From Pyxidicoccus fallax (GTDB taxonomy: Bacteria > Myxococcota > Myxococcia > Myxococcales > Myxococcaceae), in the NCBI RefSeq assembly GCF_012933655.1, contig NZ_JABBJJ010000030.1:1-60778 (forward strand): DNA of 60,778 nucleotides, read 5' to 3'. This document shows, one piece after another, positions 37,796 to 46,406 of this stretch. Numbering within the stretch: the first letter of the stretch is position 1; each line of letters starts with the position of its first letter. The translations under genes were made by a program, and so were the position numbers. The notes below the pieces were generated by a model. The model made no database searches. It was not told where the DNA came from and was given only the letters and a program-made list of their open reading frames with translations.

Positions 37796-39295
37796 TCAGA
37801 ACGTAATCATCCGGAACAGGGTGCCCATCATGCGCTGGCCGTGCAGGGCGAGGTTGGAGTCAGTCCCGGAGAGAACTTCGTATCTGTACCCGGTTGAGGG
37901 ATCAACCGCGTCGACTCCGGTCCGGCTCCACTGAAGTTGTGGAAACTGCCTCCTCAGTTCCCTCTCCACGAAACGGCCCCGGGATTGGCGTTCGAGGAGC
38001 CGCGCCAGCCACTGCTTGCCTTGCGCCAGGGCACGTTCAATGGCCGCCAGTTCATCCGCATCTGGACCTCGCGAGGTCCAGCGCTGGGCCGCGCGAACAG
38101 CGGCTGCTTGAAGCTCGTCACCGACGAGGTCGGGGGTCGGAACGTCCTTCAGCGACTTGTTGGCGGGCACATGCCAGCGCTGTCCCTCGATGACCACCTG
38201 CCGGTTTCCTCCCTGGTGTCGGATGACGGTGGTCGCCGCACGCGCTTCCGTGGTCGCCGCGCTCGCCTGACTCCCGGGGCTCTTCATCATCACGGCGAAG
38301 GTGCCTTCCGACGAGGCCGCCACCGCCTCCACCTCGGCCACCGCGAGCCGGATGCCGCCCTGCGCTTCCGCCTGCACCGCCGCCTGGGTGTAGCCGGGCA
38401 GCTTCGGCATCTTCTGCGCCAGCGGCTTCACCGCGCCGCCCAGCACCGCCGTGACCAGCATCACCAGCACGCGCGCGGTGTTCTCTCCCATCACCCGGCC
38501 AAAGTGCTCTCCGGCGGTGCTCAGTTGCTCGAAGGAGACGGCCCGGTTGGCGTCCTCCACCAGTCGCACCCAGCCCTGCATCAGGCTCCACAGCGTGTCC
38601 ACGCCCAGCCAGGCCAGGAGGGTGACGGTCAGGGCCGCCGCGACGCCTTTGGACATCGGCTCGGGCAGCGCCCACAGCAGCAGGTACACCGTGGCCGTCC
38701 ACACCAGCATGGACAGCACCGCGGACGGCTCCACCATGCCCCTCAGCGCGTGCTTCGTCTCGTCCAGCACCGCTCCCAGGGAGAGTGCCAACGCCAGTGC
38801 GTACCGGTCCTCGCCCCGTACCGTGGGGCCGTCCATGAGCAGGTGCAGGCAGTCACCACCGCCCTGCGTACGCTCGCACCAGCGCAAGTACTCTCGCGTC
38901 AACTCCGCCTCGGCCCTGGTAGCGGAACCGCGCACGTTCACGGGGGCCAGCCGGACGACACGCCCGGCACCTTCGTTTGCCGGGACTCCCTCGGCGTGCG
39001 ACTCCTCGAATAGCCGCCGCGCCGCCTCCCGGGGATTCCCCACGGGTCGAGCACCACGGACCAGTGCTGTCACCGCTTCCGTGAAGTCGCCCTCATCCAC
39101 CTCGACTGGCTCGGACGGGACGGTCCGAGGTGCGATGACGCTCAAGCCATACCGGGCCGTGAATGGCCCTCCCTCGGAATCATCCCAGGCCTGGCTCGGG
39201 CGCCGTGGCGTGCTGCTGCACGCTGTCAGCAGCATAAGGAGGATGGCGCCTACCTGACAGTGCGCCGTGCACTCCCTTCTCTGGTTTGAGGTCAT
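37796..39295 (-). CDS. SitA-type lipoprotein polymorphic toxin
   Basis: 499 residues from the ATG at 39295. The lipobox LTAC (Cys26) predicts lipidation. The N-terminal segment YGLSVIAPRTVPSEPVEVDE and the following FTEAVTALVRGARP-REAARRLFEES resemble the delivery half of myxobacterial SitA-type lipoproteins, which pass between kin cells by outer-membrane exchange. Hydrophobic stretches near 190-235 follow. The last about 80 residues (RFVERELRRQFPQLQW, TGYRYEVLSGTDSNLALHG, ending FRMITF) look like the variable toxin tip, possibly a restriction-endonuclease-fold nuclease. The downstream gene is the likely immunity gene. No sitB-like gene is adjacent. Confidence 0.72.
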   Translation of the reverse strand: MTSNQRRECTAHCQVGAILLMLLTACSSTPRRPSQAWDDSEGGPFTARYGLSVIAPRTVPSEPVEVDEGDFTEAVTALVRGARPVGNPREAARRLFEESHAEGVPANEGAGRVVRLAPVNVRGSATRAEAELTREYLRWCERTQGGGDCLHLLMDGPTVRGEDRYALALALSLGAVLDETKHALRGMVEPSAVLSMLVWTATVYLLLWALPEPMSKGVAAALTVTLLAWLGVDTLWSLMQGWVRLVEDANRAVSFEQLSTAGEHFGRVMGENTARVLVMLVTAVLGGAVKPLAQKMPKLPGYTQAAVQAEAQGGIRLAVAEVEAVAASSEGTFAVMMKSPGSQASAATTEARAATTVIRHQGGNRQVVIEGQRWHVPANKSLKDVPTPDLVGDELQAAAVRAAQRWTSRGPDADELAAIERALAQGKQWLARLLERQSRGRFVERELRRQFPQLQWSRTGVDAVDPSTGYRYEVLSGTDSNLALHGQRMMGTLFRMITF

Positions 39296-39429
39296 GCGCC
39301 AATGGAGCACGCGAGGGACTCCTTGGACATGGGGCTGTGAAGGTGCCCTGAGGGGGAAACGCCGATCTTGGAACTCGACTGGTTTACGGACCAGTATCGG
39401 ACTTTGGCTGGGTACGTTGGAGGTACTGG

Positions 39430-39624
39430 ATGCGGTCCTTGCGGTCCCTCAAGTCCTTCGACGAGCTGACGGAGAAGCTCCGCATCATCGCGTTTATCGA
39501 GGAAGGACTCGATGATGCGAGGGCAGGGCGAGTGCACGCGCACGCCGACATCGTGGCGGAAATGAAGAAGCGCTACCGGAAGCCGGCGAGGCGCGGCTCG
39601 CCAAGCCCTCCCGGACGCCCCTGA
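39430..39624 (+). CDS. antitoxin-like small protein
   Basis: 64 residues from the ATG at 39430 with GGAGG at 39418-39422. LRIIAFIEEGLDDARAGRVH followed by HADIVAEMKKRYRK resembles the C-terminal part of RHH/RelB-type antitoxins (EGL-D-AGR-H-EV pattern). An overlapping short frame from a TTG near 39366 (LELDWFTDQYRTLAGYVGG) is also protein-like, so an older longer gene may be broken here. No toxin follows. Confidence 0.4.
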   Translation: MRSLRSLKSFDELTEKLRIIAFIEEGLDDARAGRVHAHADIVAEMKKRYRKPARRGSPSPPGRP

Positions 39625-39787
39625 CGCATCGCGCCGCACCCAGCCGCCGTGCTCTCGTGCCCGCCGACGGAGCGACTTGTCCTGCTGGCCCTTGCGACCC
39701 ATTGTTCCTCGGTACAAGGGGCCGGGTAGGACGGAGGTCCCTAACTTCCTGACAGCCGGGGGCAATCAGTGCCGCCTGGCACACACC

Positions 39788-42469
39788 ATGTCAGAGACCT
39801 CGACCTCGCTTCATGGAGTCACGGTCCGCCGGGTACAAGCGCTGCGCGGACCCAACCTCTACGCGTACAAGCCCGTCCTCAAGGTGGTGATGGACATCGG
39901 CCCGCTCGAGGAGCGACCGAGCAACTCCTTCCCGGGCTTCGTCGAACGGCTCATGGGCTGGCTGCCCGGCCTTCATGAGCACGAGTGCAGCGTGGGCCGC
40001 CCCGGCGGTTTCCACCAGCGCCTGCTGCGCGGCACCTACCTCCCCCACATCGTCGAGCACGTCACACTCGCCCTGCAGAACCTCGTCGGGTTCGACGTGG
40101 GCTACGGCCGAGCCCGCGGCGCTGGCGAGCCCGGCGTCTACAACGTCGTCATCGCCTACGAGGAAGAAGAGCCCGCCCGCGCCGCCTTCGACATGGCGCT
40201 GCGCCTCGTCCTTGCCGGCATGTTCGACGAGCCCTTCGACTTCGCCGCCGAAATCGAGCGCCTGCACGAGGTGGCGGACGACTACCGCCTCGGCCCCAGC
40301 ACCCGCGCGCTCGCGAATGCCGCCCGCCGCCGCAAGATTCCCGTGCGCCGCATCACCCCCACCGGCAGCCTCCTGCAGCTGGGGCAGGGCATCCACCAGA
40401 AGCGCATCCTCGCCTCCCAGACGTCCGACACCACCGCCATCGCCGTCGACATCTGCCAGGAGAAGCCCCTCACCAACCGCATGCTCCGCACCGTCGGCGT
40501 CCCCGTTCCCGAGGGCGAGACGGTCCGCTCGGCCGACGAGGCATGGCGCGTGGCCCAGGACCTGGGCCTGCCCGTCGTCCTCAAGCCCGAGGGCGGCAAC
40601 CAGGGCAAGGGCGTCCTCGTCAACCTCCGCTCCGAGCGCGAGGTGCGCGACGCCTTCGAGGTGTCCAGCCAGTACGACAGCCGCGTGCTCGTGGAGCGCC
40701 ACATCGAGGGCCTGGACTACCGGCTCCTCGTCGTCGGCGGGAAGATGGTCGCCGCCGCCCGGAGAGATCCGGCGCTCGTCGTCGGCGACGGCCACCACAC
40801 CGTCGCGATGCTGGTGGACATCGTCAACCAGGACCCGCGCCGCCGCCCCGGCCACAGCGGCACCCTGAGCCGCATCAAGCTCGATGACGCCGCCAAGGTG
40901 GTGCTCGCGCAGCAGGGAATGACGACGGAGTCCGTGCCCGAGCCGGGCCAGGTCGTCCGCCTGCGCCAGAACTGCAACCTCTCCACCGGCGGCACCGCCA
41001 CCGACGTGACGGACGACGTCCACCCGGAGAACGCGCGCCTCGCCGAGCTGGCCGCGCAGATTCTCGACCTGGACGTGGCCGGCATCGACATGCTCTGCCG
41101 CGACATCAGCCGGCCCATCGAGGAGCAGGCCGGCGCCATCGTCGAGGTCAACGCCGCCCCCGGCCTGCGCATGCACCTGGAGCCCGCGGTGGGCACGCCC
41201 CGCGACGTGGGCGCGGCCATCATCGACATGCTCTACCCGCCGGGCGCCCCCTCGCGCATCCCCCTGGTCGCCGTCACCGGCACCAACGGGAAGACGACGG
41301 TGACACGGCTCGTCGCCCACATGTTCGAGACCGCCCGCAGGGTCGTCGGCTTCACCTGCACGGACGGCACGTACATCGCCGGCAAGCGCATCATCCAGGG
41401 CGACTGCTCCGGCCCCCGCAGCGCACAGGCCGTGCTGCTCCACCCCAAGGTGGAGGCCGCCGTGCTGGAGGTCGCCCGCGGAGGCATCCTCCGCGAGGGC
41501 TTGGGCTTCGACTGGTGCAGCGTGGGCGTCGTCACGAACCTCAGCCCGGACCACCTGGGCCAGGGCGGCGTCAACACCCTGGAGGAGCTGGCCCGCGTGA
41601 AGCAGGTCGTCGTCGAGTCCGTCGCGGAGAGCGGCGCGGCCGTGCTCAACGCGGACGACCCGCACGTGGCCGAGATGGCCGCGGCGTCGCGCGGACGCGT
41701 CGTGTACTTCGGCCGGAGCGCGGACGGGCCCGTCATGGCCTCCCACCTCGCGGACGGCGGCGCGGGCGTCTTCGTGGAGGACGGCGCCGTCGTCACCGCG
41801 CGCGGCTCGCACCGGCAGCGGCTGGTGGACCTGGAGCGCGTGCCCCTCACGGCCGGCGGCACCATCCGCTTCCAGCTGGAGAACGTGCTCGCCGCCAGCG
41901 CCGCCGCCTGGGCCGCCGGCATCAACCCGGCGATGATTGCCCGCGCGCTCAACACCTTCCGCTCCGACCCGCTCATGACGCCGGGCCGCTTCAACATGAT
42001 GAGCGTGGGCGGGCGCCAGATCATCGTGGACTACGGCCACAACACAGCCGCCATGCGGGCCCTCGCCGAGGCCCTGCCTCGCGACGGCTCGCGCAAGACG
42101 CTGATGGTGGTGGGCCTGCCGGGAGACCGGCGCGACGAGGACCTCCTCACGACGTTCCAGGCCGCGCTGCCCATGGCGGACGAGTACGTCGTCCACGACT
42201 TGAAGAACCTGCGGGGCCGCGCGAAGGACGAGGTGCCCCGCATGTTCATGAGCTGCGTGACGGACGGGCGCCCCTGCCACCTGGTCGAGGACCAGAGCGC
42301 GGGCGTGACGCGCGCCTTCCACCGCACGCAGCCCGGAGACCGCATCATCGTCATCGCCGACGAGGTGGATGAAGCGCTGGACCTGGTGAACGCGCTGGCG
42401 TGCGAGCACGACGAGGAGCTGTGCTCGACGCCCGTCTGGTCCGGAGGGGCGGTGGCAAGCGCGCCGTGA
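39788..42469 (+). CDS. cphA: cyanophycin synthetase
   Basis: 893 residues from the ATG at 39788. CphA polymerises aspartate and arginine into cyanophycin without a ribosome. An N-terminal domain (1-160) is followed by an ATP-grasp domain (about 215-480; VVLKPEGGNQGKGVLVNL, VEVNAAPGLRMHLEP) that activates the Asp backbone. A Mur-ligase-like domain with P-loop GTNGKTT (498-504), TNLSPDHLG and YGHNTAAM adds arginine. Length matches the family (860-900). It shares TGATG with the IadA-like gene, so translation is coupled. Product: cytoplasmic nitrogen-storage granules. Confidence 0.93.
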   Translation: MSETSTSLHGVTVRRVQALRGPNLYAYKPVLKVVMDIGPLEERPSNSFPGFVERLMGWLPGLHEHECSVGRPGGFHQRLLRGTYLPHIVEHVTLALQNLVGFDVGYGRARGAGEPGVYNVVIAYEEEEPARAAFDMALRLVLAGMFDEPFDFAAEIERLHEVADDYRLGPSTRALANAARRRKIPVRRITPTGSLLQLGQGIHQKRILASQTSDTTAIAVDICQEKPLTNRMLRTVGVPVPEGETVRSADEAWRVAQDLGLPVVLKPEGGNQGKGVLVNLRSEREVRDAFEVSSQYDSRVLVERHIEGLDYRLLVVGGKMVAAARRDPALVVGDGHHTVAMLVDIVNQDPRRRPGHSGTLSRIKLDDAAKVVLAQQGMTTESVPEPGQVVRLRQNCNLSTGGTATDVTDDVHPENARLAELAAQILDLDVAGIDMLCRDISRPIEEQAGAIVEVNAAPGLRMHLEPAVGTPRDVGAAIIDMLYPPGAPSRIPLVAVTGTNGKTTVTRLVAHMFETARRVVGFTCTDGTYIAGKRIIQGDCSGPRSAQAVLLHPKVEAAVLEVARGGILREGLGFDWCSVGVVTNLSPDHLGQGGVNTLEELARVKQVVVESVAESGAAVLNADDPHVAEMAAASRGRVVYFGRSADGPVMASHLADGGAGVFVEDGAVVTARGSHRQRLVDLERVPLTAGGTIRFQLENVLAASAAAWAAGINPAMIARALNTFRSDPLMTPGRFNMMSVGGRQIIVDYGHNTAAMRALAEALPRDGSRKTLMVVGLPGDRRDEDLLTTFQAALPMADEYVVHDLKNLRGRAKDEVPRMFMSCVTDGRPCHLVEDQSAGVTRAFHRTQPGDRIIVIADEVDEALDLVNALACEHDEELCSTPVWSGGAVASAP

Positions 42470-43569
42470 TGACCCTGCTGCGCCACGGTGCGGTGTACGC
42501 CCCCGAGCCCCTCGGGGTGCGGTCCGTCCTGCTCGTGGGTGGGCAGGTGGCCCGCATCGGACTGGTGGACGAGGCGGCGGTGCGCGCCCTGGGCCTGCCC
42601 TACGAGGTCATCGACGTGGCCGGGGGACTCGTCATCCCCGGCTTCGTGGACCCGCATGAGCACTTCATCGGCGCGGGTGGGGAGAAGGGCTTCCGTACCC
42701 GCATGCCCGAGGTGTCCTTCGAGCAGCTCGCCCGCGCGGGCGTCACCACCGCCGTGGGCTGCCTGGGCACCGACGGCGTCACCCGCAGCCTGGAGGCGCT
42801 CGTCGGCAAGGCCCGTCAGCTCACGGAGGAGGGCATCACCGCCCTCGTCTACACCGGCGGCTTCCACATTCCGCCCCGCACGCTCACCGGCACCATCGAG
42901 GGCGACCTCGTCCTCATCGACCTCGTGGTCGGGGTGGGAGAGCTGGCCATCTCCGATGTGCGCTCCAGCCAGCCGCACCTGGACGAGCTGGCGCGCGTGG
43001 TGGCCTCCGCCACCGTGGGCGGCCGCATCTCCGGCAAGGCGGGCGTCACCCACTTCCACGCCGGCCCCGGGCGTGGCCGCCTGTCCCTGCTGCACGCGCT
43101 GCTGGACACCCACGAGGTGGACCCATCCTGCCTCTACATCACCCACGCCAACCGCACCCCGGAGCTGATGGACGACGCCATCGCCCTCGCGCACCGGGGC
43201 GCCTACGTGGACCTGGACACGGTGGACCCGCCGCTGGGCCCGTGGGTGCGCCAGTACCGGGAGCGGGGCGGGCCTCCCGCGCGGCTGACGATGTCCTCGG
43301 ACGCGCACACGCCGGGCGCCCACCCCGGCCGCTTGAGGGAGGAGCTGGCGGCCCTCGTCCGCGATGAGCACCTGCCCCTGGAGGAGGTGCTGCCGTACTT
43401 CACGGCCAACCCGGCCTCGGCGCTGAGGCTGGGACGCAAGGGGCGGCTGGCCCCTGGCATGGATGCCGACGTGGTGGTGTTGGACGAGCGGACACTGGAG
43501 GTCGCCCACGTCTTCGCACGCGGCCGGGCGCTGGTGCGGGAGGGGCGACTCGTGTCCCGCGAGGGGTGA
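42469..43569 (+). CDS. iadA: isoaspartyl dipeptidase-like amidohydrolase
   Basis: 366 residues; its ATG overlaps the cphA stop. Similar throughout to IadA, a two-zinc amidohydrolase that cuts isoaspartyl dipeptides such as the beta-Asp-Arg released from cyanophycin. Metal motif DPHEHFIGAGGE (H63, H65), later THFHAG, ITHANRTPEL and SSDAHTPGAHPG. Two key residues differ from the E. coli enzyme: its carboxylated bridging lysine (GVKCAIS) corresponds to glutamate E158 (GVGELAIS), and its catalytic tyrosine (TGAYHVPSRT) corresponds to F132 (TGGFHIPPRT). Activity or specificity may therefore differ. The next gene starts 3 bp later. Confidence 0.85.
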   Translation: MTLLRHGAVYAPEPLGVRSVLLVGGQVARIGLVDEAAVRALGLPYEVIDVAGGLVIPGFVDPHEHFIGAGGEKGFRTRMPEVSFEQLARAGVTTAVGCLGTDGVTRSLEALVGKARQLTEEGITALVYTGGFHIPPRTLTGTIEGDLVLIDLVVGVGELAISDVRSSQPHLDELARVVASATVGGRISGKAGVTHFHAGPGRGRLSLLHALLDTHEVDPSCLYITHANRTPELMDDAIALAHRGAYVDLDTVDPPLGPWVRQYRERGGPPARLTMSSDAHTPGAHPGRLREELAALVRDEHLPLEEVLPYFTANPASALRLGRKGRLAPGMDADVVVLDERTLEVAHVFARGRALVREGRLVSREG

Positions 43570-43572
43570 GGG

Positions 43573-44385
43573 ATGAAGAAGAAGCGCAGGGGCGAGCTGC
43601 TCATCATCGGAGGCAACGAGAAGAAGAACCCCGCGGACGAGGAGCAGGCCGCCATCCTCCGCCACGTGGCCCGAGCGGCCACCGGCAACGGGCGCCTGGT
43701 CATCCTCACCGTGGCCAGCAGCGAGCCCGAGGAGATGGAGCGCGTCTACCGCGCCGCCTTCGCCCGCTTGGGCGTGAAGCACTTCGACTGCCTGGACATC
43801 CGCACGCGCGAGGAGGCCGTGGCGGGGAAGGGCATCGAGAAGCTGGATGGCGCGTCCGTGCTCTTCTTCACCGGCGGCGACCAGCTGCGCATCACCAGCC
43901 TCATGGGCGGCACGCCGGTGATGGACCACATCTTCGGGCTGCACGAGGCGGGCGCGGCGATTGTCGGCACGTCCGCCGGGGCGGCGGCCGCGGCGGAGAC
44001 GATGCTCGGTTTCGGGGAGAGCAACGTGTCGCGCCTGACGCAGCTGACGCTGGCGCCGGGCCTGGGTCTGCTCAAGGGCGTCATCATCGACCAGCACTTC
44101 GCGGAGCGGGGCCGCTTCGGCCGGCTGATGGGCGCGGTGGCGCAGAACCCCCACAGCCTCGGCATCGGCATCGACGAGGACACCGCCATCCACGTGATGA
44201 ATGACGAGGAGTTCACCGTGCTCGGCTCGGGCGCCGTCTACGTCTTCGACGCCACCGGCATGACGTACACCAGCCTGTCGGACCGGCACTCGGAGGGCAT
44301 CCTCACCGTGCACGACACCAAGGTCCACATGCTGGGCCGGGGGGACCGCTTCAGCCTGGTGTCGCGCCGCCCCCTGCCTCACTGA
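43573..44385 (+). CDS. cphB: cyanophycinase
   Basis: 270 residues. S51 peptidase-like cyanophycinase that releases beta-Asp-Arg dipeptides from cyanophycin. Nucleophile S134 in GTSAGA, substrate-loop FFTGGDQLRIT (98-108), IIDQHFAERGRFGRL with the catalytic His, and GIDEDTA. Length is normal (about 270). It starts 3 bp after the iadA-like stop, completing a synthesis-degradation operon. Cytoplasmic. Its last 7 bp overlap the 3' end of a second cyanophycinase on the other strand. Confidence 0.93.
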   Translation: MKKKRRGELLIIGGNEKKNPADEEQAAILRHVARAATGNGRLVILTVASSEPEEMERVYRAAFARLGVKHFDCLDIRTREEAVAGKGIEKLDGASVLFFTGGDQLRITSLMGGTPVMDHIFGLHEAGAAIVGTSAGAAAAAETMLGFGESNVSRLTQLTLAPGLGLLKGVIIDQHFAERGRFGRLMGAVAQNPHSLGIGIDEDTAIHVMNDEEFTVLGSGAVYVFDATGMTYTSLSDRHSEGILTVHDTKVHMLGRGDRFSLVSRRPLPH

Positions 44386-45416
44386 GGGGCGGAGGCGGCG
44401 GAGTCCGCGGCCTGCGGCTTGCGGCCCAGGCGGCGCTCGGCGGCCTCGATCTGCTTCTCGATTTTCTTGGCGAACTGGTGCGTGGGCCGGCGCGTGCGCA
44501 GGTCGTAGTGGTCTCCCTGGCTGAGCACGTGGAGCCGGACGTTGAAGATGGAGAGCGTCCGAGAGGACTCCTCCTCGGCCACGTTGGTGTACGTCACGTC
44601 CTCCGCGTCCGCGACGTAGACGGCCCCGGAGCCGATGACGGTGAAGGACTCCTCGCGCTCGACGACGACGGCCGTGTCCTCGTCGATGCCCAGGCCAATG
44701 AAGCGCGGGTTCTGCGCCACCGCGCCCAGCAGGCGGCCGATGCGCCCACGCTCGGCGAAGTGCTGGTCGATGATGACGTCGCGCAGGAAGCCCAGCCCGG
44801 GGGCCATCTGCAGCGTCTCTCCAATCTTGTGGCTCTCGCGGCTGTTGCCCGTCACCAGCATGGTGTCGGACATGGCCGCCGCGCCCGCGGATGTCCCCGC
44901 CACCGTGCCACCCTGGCGATAGAACTCCTCCACCGCCGCGCACAGCCGCGTGCCCGCGAAGCGCGTGGTGATTTTCAATTGCCCGCCGCCGGTGAAGAAG
45001 AAGACGTCGGCCCCGTCGAGGATGTCGAGGGGCGGGTCGACCAGCAGGTCCGCGCGCTGTTCGATGTCGAGCCGGACGACGTCCTTGCACCCGATGTCCT
45101 GGAAGGTGCGCTGGTAGGTCTCCCACAGCTCCCCGGGCACGTCGCTCGCCACGGTGCAGACCACCACGCGGCCGCCCCGCGCGCAGCGGGCCACCTGGCG
45201 CAGGATGACGCGGTCCTTCTCCTTGTCCTCGTGGCCGCCGATGATGACGAGCCGTCCGGAGGCGGGCCGCCGCCGCTCCGAGGGGGCGTGCGGGCGCTCG
45301 GGAGGCGCTTCGCCGCGGTCACTCGAACGGACGACCTGGCTCTCGCGCAGCGCCACGTCCTGGATTCGCGGCCTTCCATTCCGCTTCGGTTTCGCCTTGG
45401 CAGCCTTCCGGGCCAT
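44379..45416 (-). CDS. cphB: second cyanophycinase, with terminal extensions
   Basis: 345 residues from the ATG at 45416, with AAAGGAG at 45428-45434. The core matches the first cyanophycinase: S176 in GTSAGA, IIDQHFAERGRIGRL, GIDEDTA. It differs by a basic, Arg/Lys/Pro-rich N-terminal extension of about 53 residues, a charged C-terminal helix (FAKKIEKQIEAAERRLGRKP), and FFTGGGQLKIT where the first copy has FFTGGDQLRIT. It converges on the operon copy with a 7-bp overlap. Separate control is likely because a paired inverted repeat lies just upstream. Confidence 0.92.
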   Translation of the reverse strand: MARKAAKAKPKRNGRPRIQDVALRESQVVRSSDRGEAPPERPHAPSERRRPASGRLVIIGGHEDKEKDRVILRQVARCARGGRVVVCTVASDVPGELWETYQRTFQDIGCKDVVRLDIEQRADLLVDPPLDILDGADVFFFTGGGQLKITTRFAGTRLCAAVEEFYRQGGTVAGTSAGAAAMSDTMLVTGNSRESHKIGETLQMAPGLGFLRDVIIDQHFAERGRIGRLLGAVAQNPRFIGLGIDEDTAVVVEREESFTVIGSGAVYVADAEDVTYTNVAEEESSRTLSIFNVRLHVLSQGDHYDLRTRRPTHQFAKKIEKQIEAAERRLGRKPQAADSAASAPQ

Positions 45417-45438
45417 GGGGCTCGCTGCTCCTTTCGCA

Positions 45439-45492
45439 GGTGGAGTTCGGAACTCCCACCAATCCCTCAAGGTGGAAGTCCGAAATCCACGA
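45439..45492 (-). promoter_or_regulatory. paired inverted repeats upstream of the second cyanophycinase
   Basis: Two related elements 32 bp apart (about three helical turns). The first contains the perfect palindrome GGAGTTCGGAACTCC (45442-45456). The second has GTGGA (45472-45476) and TCCAC (45486-45490) around AGTCCGAAA. They agree at 14 of the first 18 positions (GGTGGA..TC.GAA.TCC) and lie 23-76 bp before the start codon, suggesting a dimeric operator. Confidence 0.45.
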
Positions 45493-45516
45493 CGCCACTG
45501 GCCCCAGGTACACCCG

Positions 45517-46110
45517 CTAGGGAAGCGTGTCGGCGAGGTCCGAGTGGATGTCGGCGCCCTCCTCGAGGTGCTCCTGCACGCTCCTGCGCAGCGTCATCAA
45601 TTCCTGCCGGAGGGCCGTGTTCTGCACCTGCGGCATGAGCAGGGCATCTCCCGTCATCGCCGTGCGCGCGTGGGCCGCCACCTGCGAGCCCATCATCGCC
45701 AGGTCGAAGGTGTCGGCCGGGGCCGCCTCGAGCGTCTCCATCATCCTCTGGACCTCGTCCTGGAGCTGCTGGGACACGGCGCTGTCCTCGGGGACCAGCC
45801 CCTGGTCCTGGGCGAGCTGCTCCAGCCGCTGCTGGGCCTCGGTGTGCTCCGTCACCATGCGCGCGTTGAAGTCACGCACCTCCGCCGAGGTGGCCCGCTG
45901 CTGTCCGAGCTGGCCCAGCATCACCTCGCCCTCGTTGGCCACCACCAGCACCCGGACAATCTGCGCGTCACTGAGCGTCAGGTCCTGCACCTCGGGCGCG
46001 GCCTCCGGGGGCGGAGTGTCGCCGTTGTTGTCGTCGTCATCGCAGCCCGCCCCCAACACCAGCAGCGCACTCACCAACACCGCTCCCATCCACGACCGCT
46101 TCGTGTGCAT
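45517..46110 (-). CDS. DUF4142 lipoprotein
   Basis: 197 residues. Lipobox LGAGC (Cys23), then Asp/Asn/Pro-rich linker to about 40. The DUF4142 domain follows: LSDAQIVRVLVVANEGEVML, DFNARMVTEHTEAQQRLEQL, and a C-terminal helix LRRSVQEHLEEGADI. The fold is a ferritin-like helical bundle. Periplasmic or outer-membrane, function unknown; members are often stress-induced. Confidence 0.87.
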   Translation of the reverse strand: MHTKRSWMGAVLVSALLVLGAGCDDDDNNGDTPPPEAAPEVQDLTLSDAQIVRVLVVANEGEVMLGQLGQQRATSAEVRDFNARMVTEHTEAQQRLEQLAQDQGLVPEDSAVSQQLQDEVQRMMETLEAAPADTFDLAMMGSQVAAHARTAMTGDALLMPQVQNTALRQELMTLRRSVQEHLEEGADIHSDLADTLP

Positions 46111-46406
46111 GCCTCTCCTCCGTCAAAACGGTGTGGGGAGGTTGGTGCCACACAGCGCCAGTCGTTACTGGATGTGGAGGTAGGGGGAGTGTGGTGCCGC
46201 GGACTGCGCGACTGCCCACCGGAAGAGACCTGGCCGCGACAATGGCCTCCCCCCCCACCCGCACCCATTGGACCCAGGTGCAGCGTGGAGGAGGGGACAC
46301 CCGGGCCCTCCTGGCGGCCAGGGTGGCGTCTTCCTTCACGCAGCGTGTGCCAGCAGGCGATTTTTCCCGGTGGGAGCGGGGGCGCCCGCCTAGAGTCTGG
46401 CCTGTG

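Noticed and set aside
42031-45126. A 1031-codon minus-strand open frame across the cyanophycin genes
   Set aside because: Shadow reading; its first part is an out-of-frame version of the second cyanophycinase.
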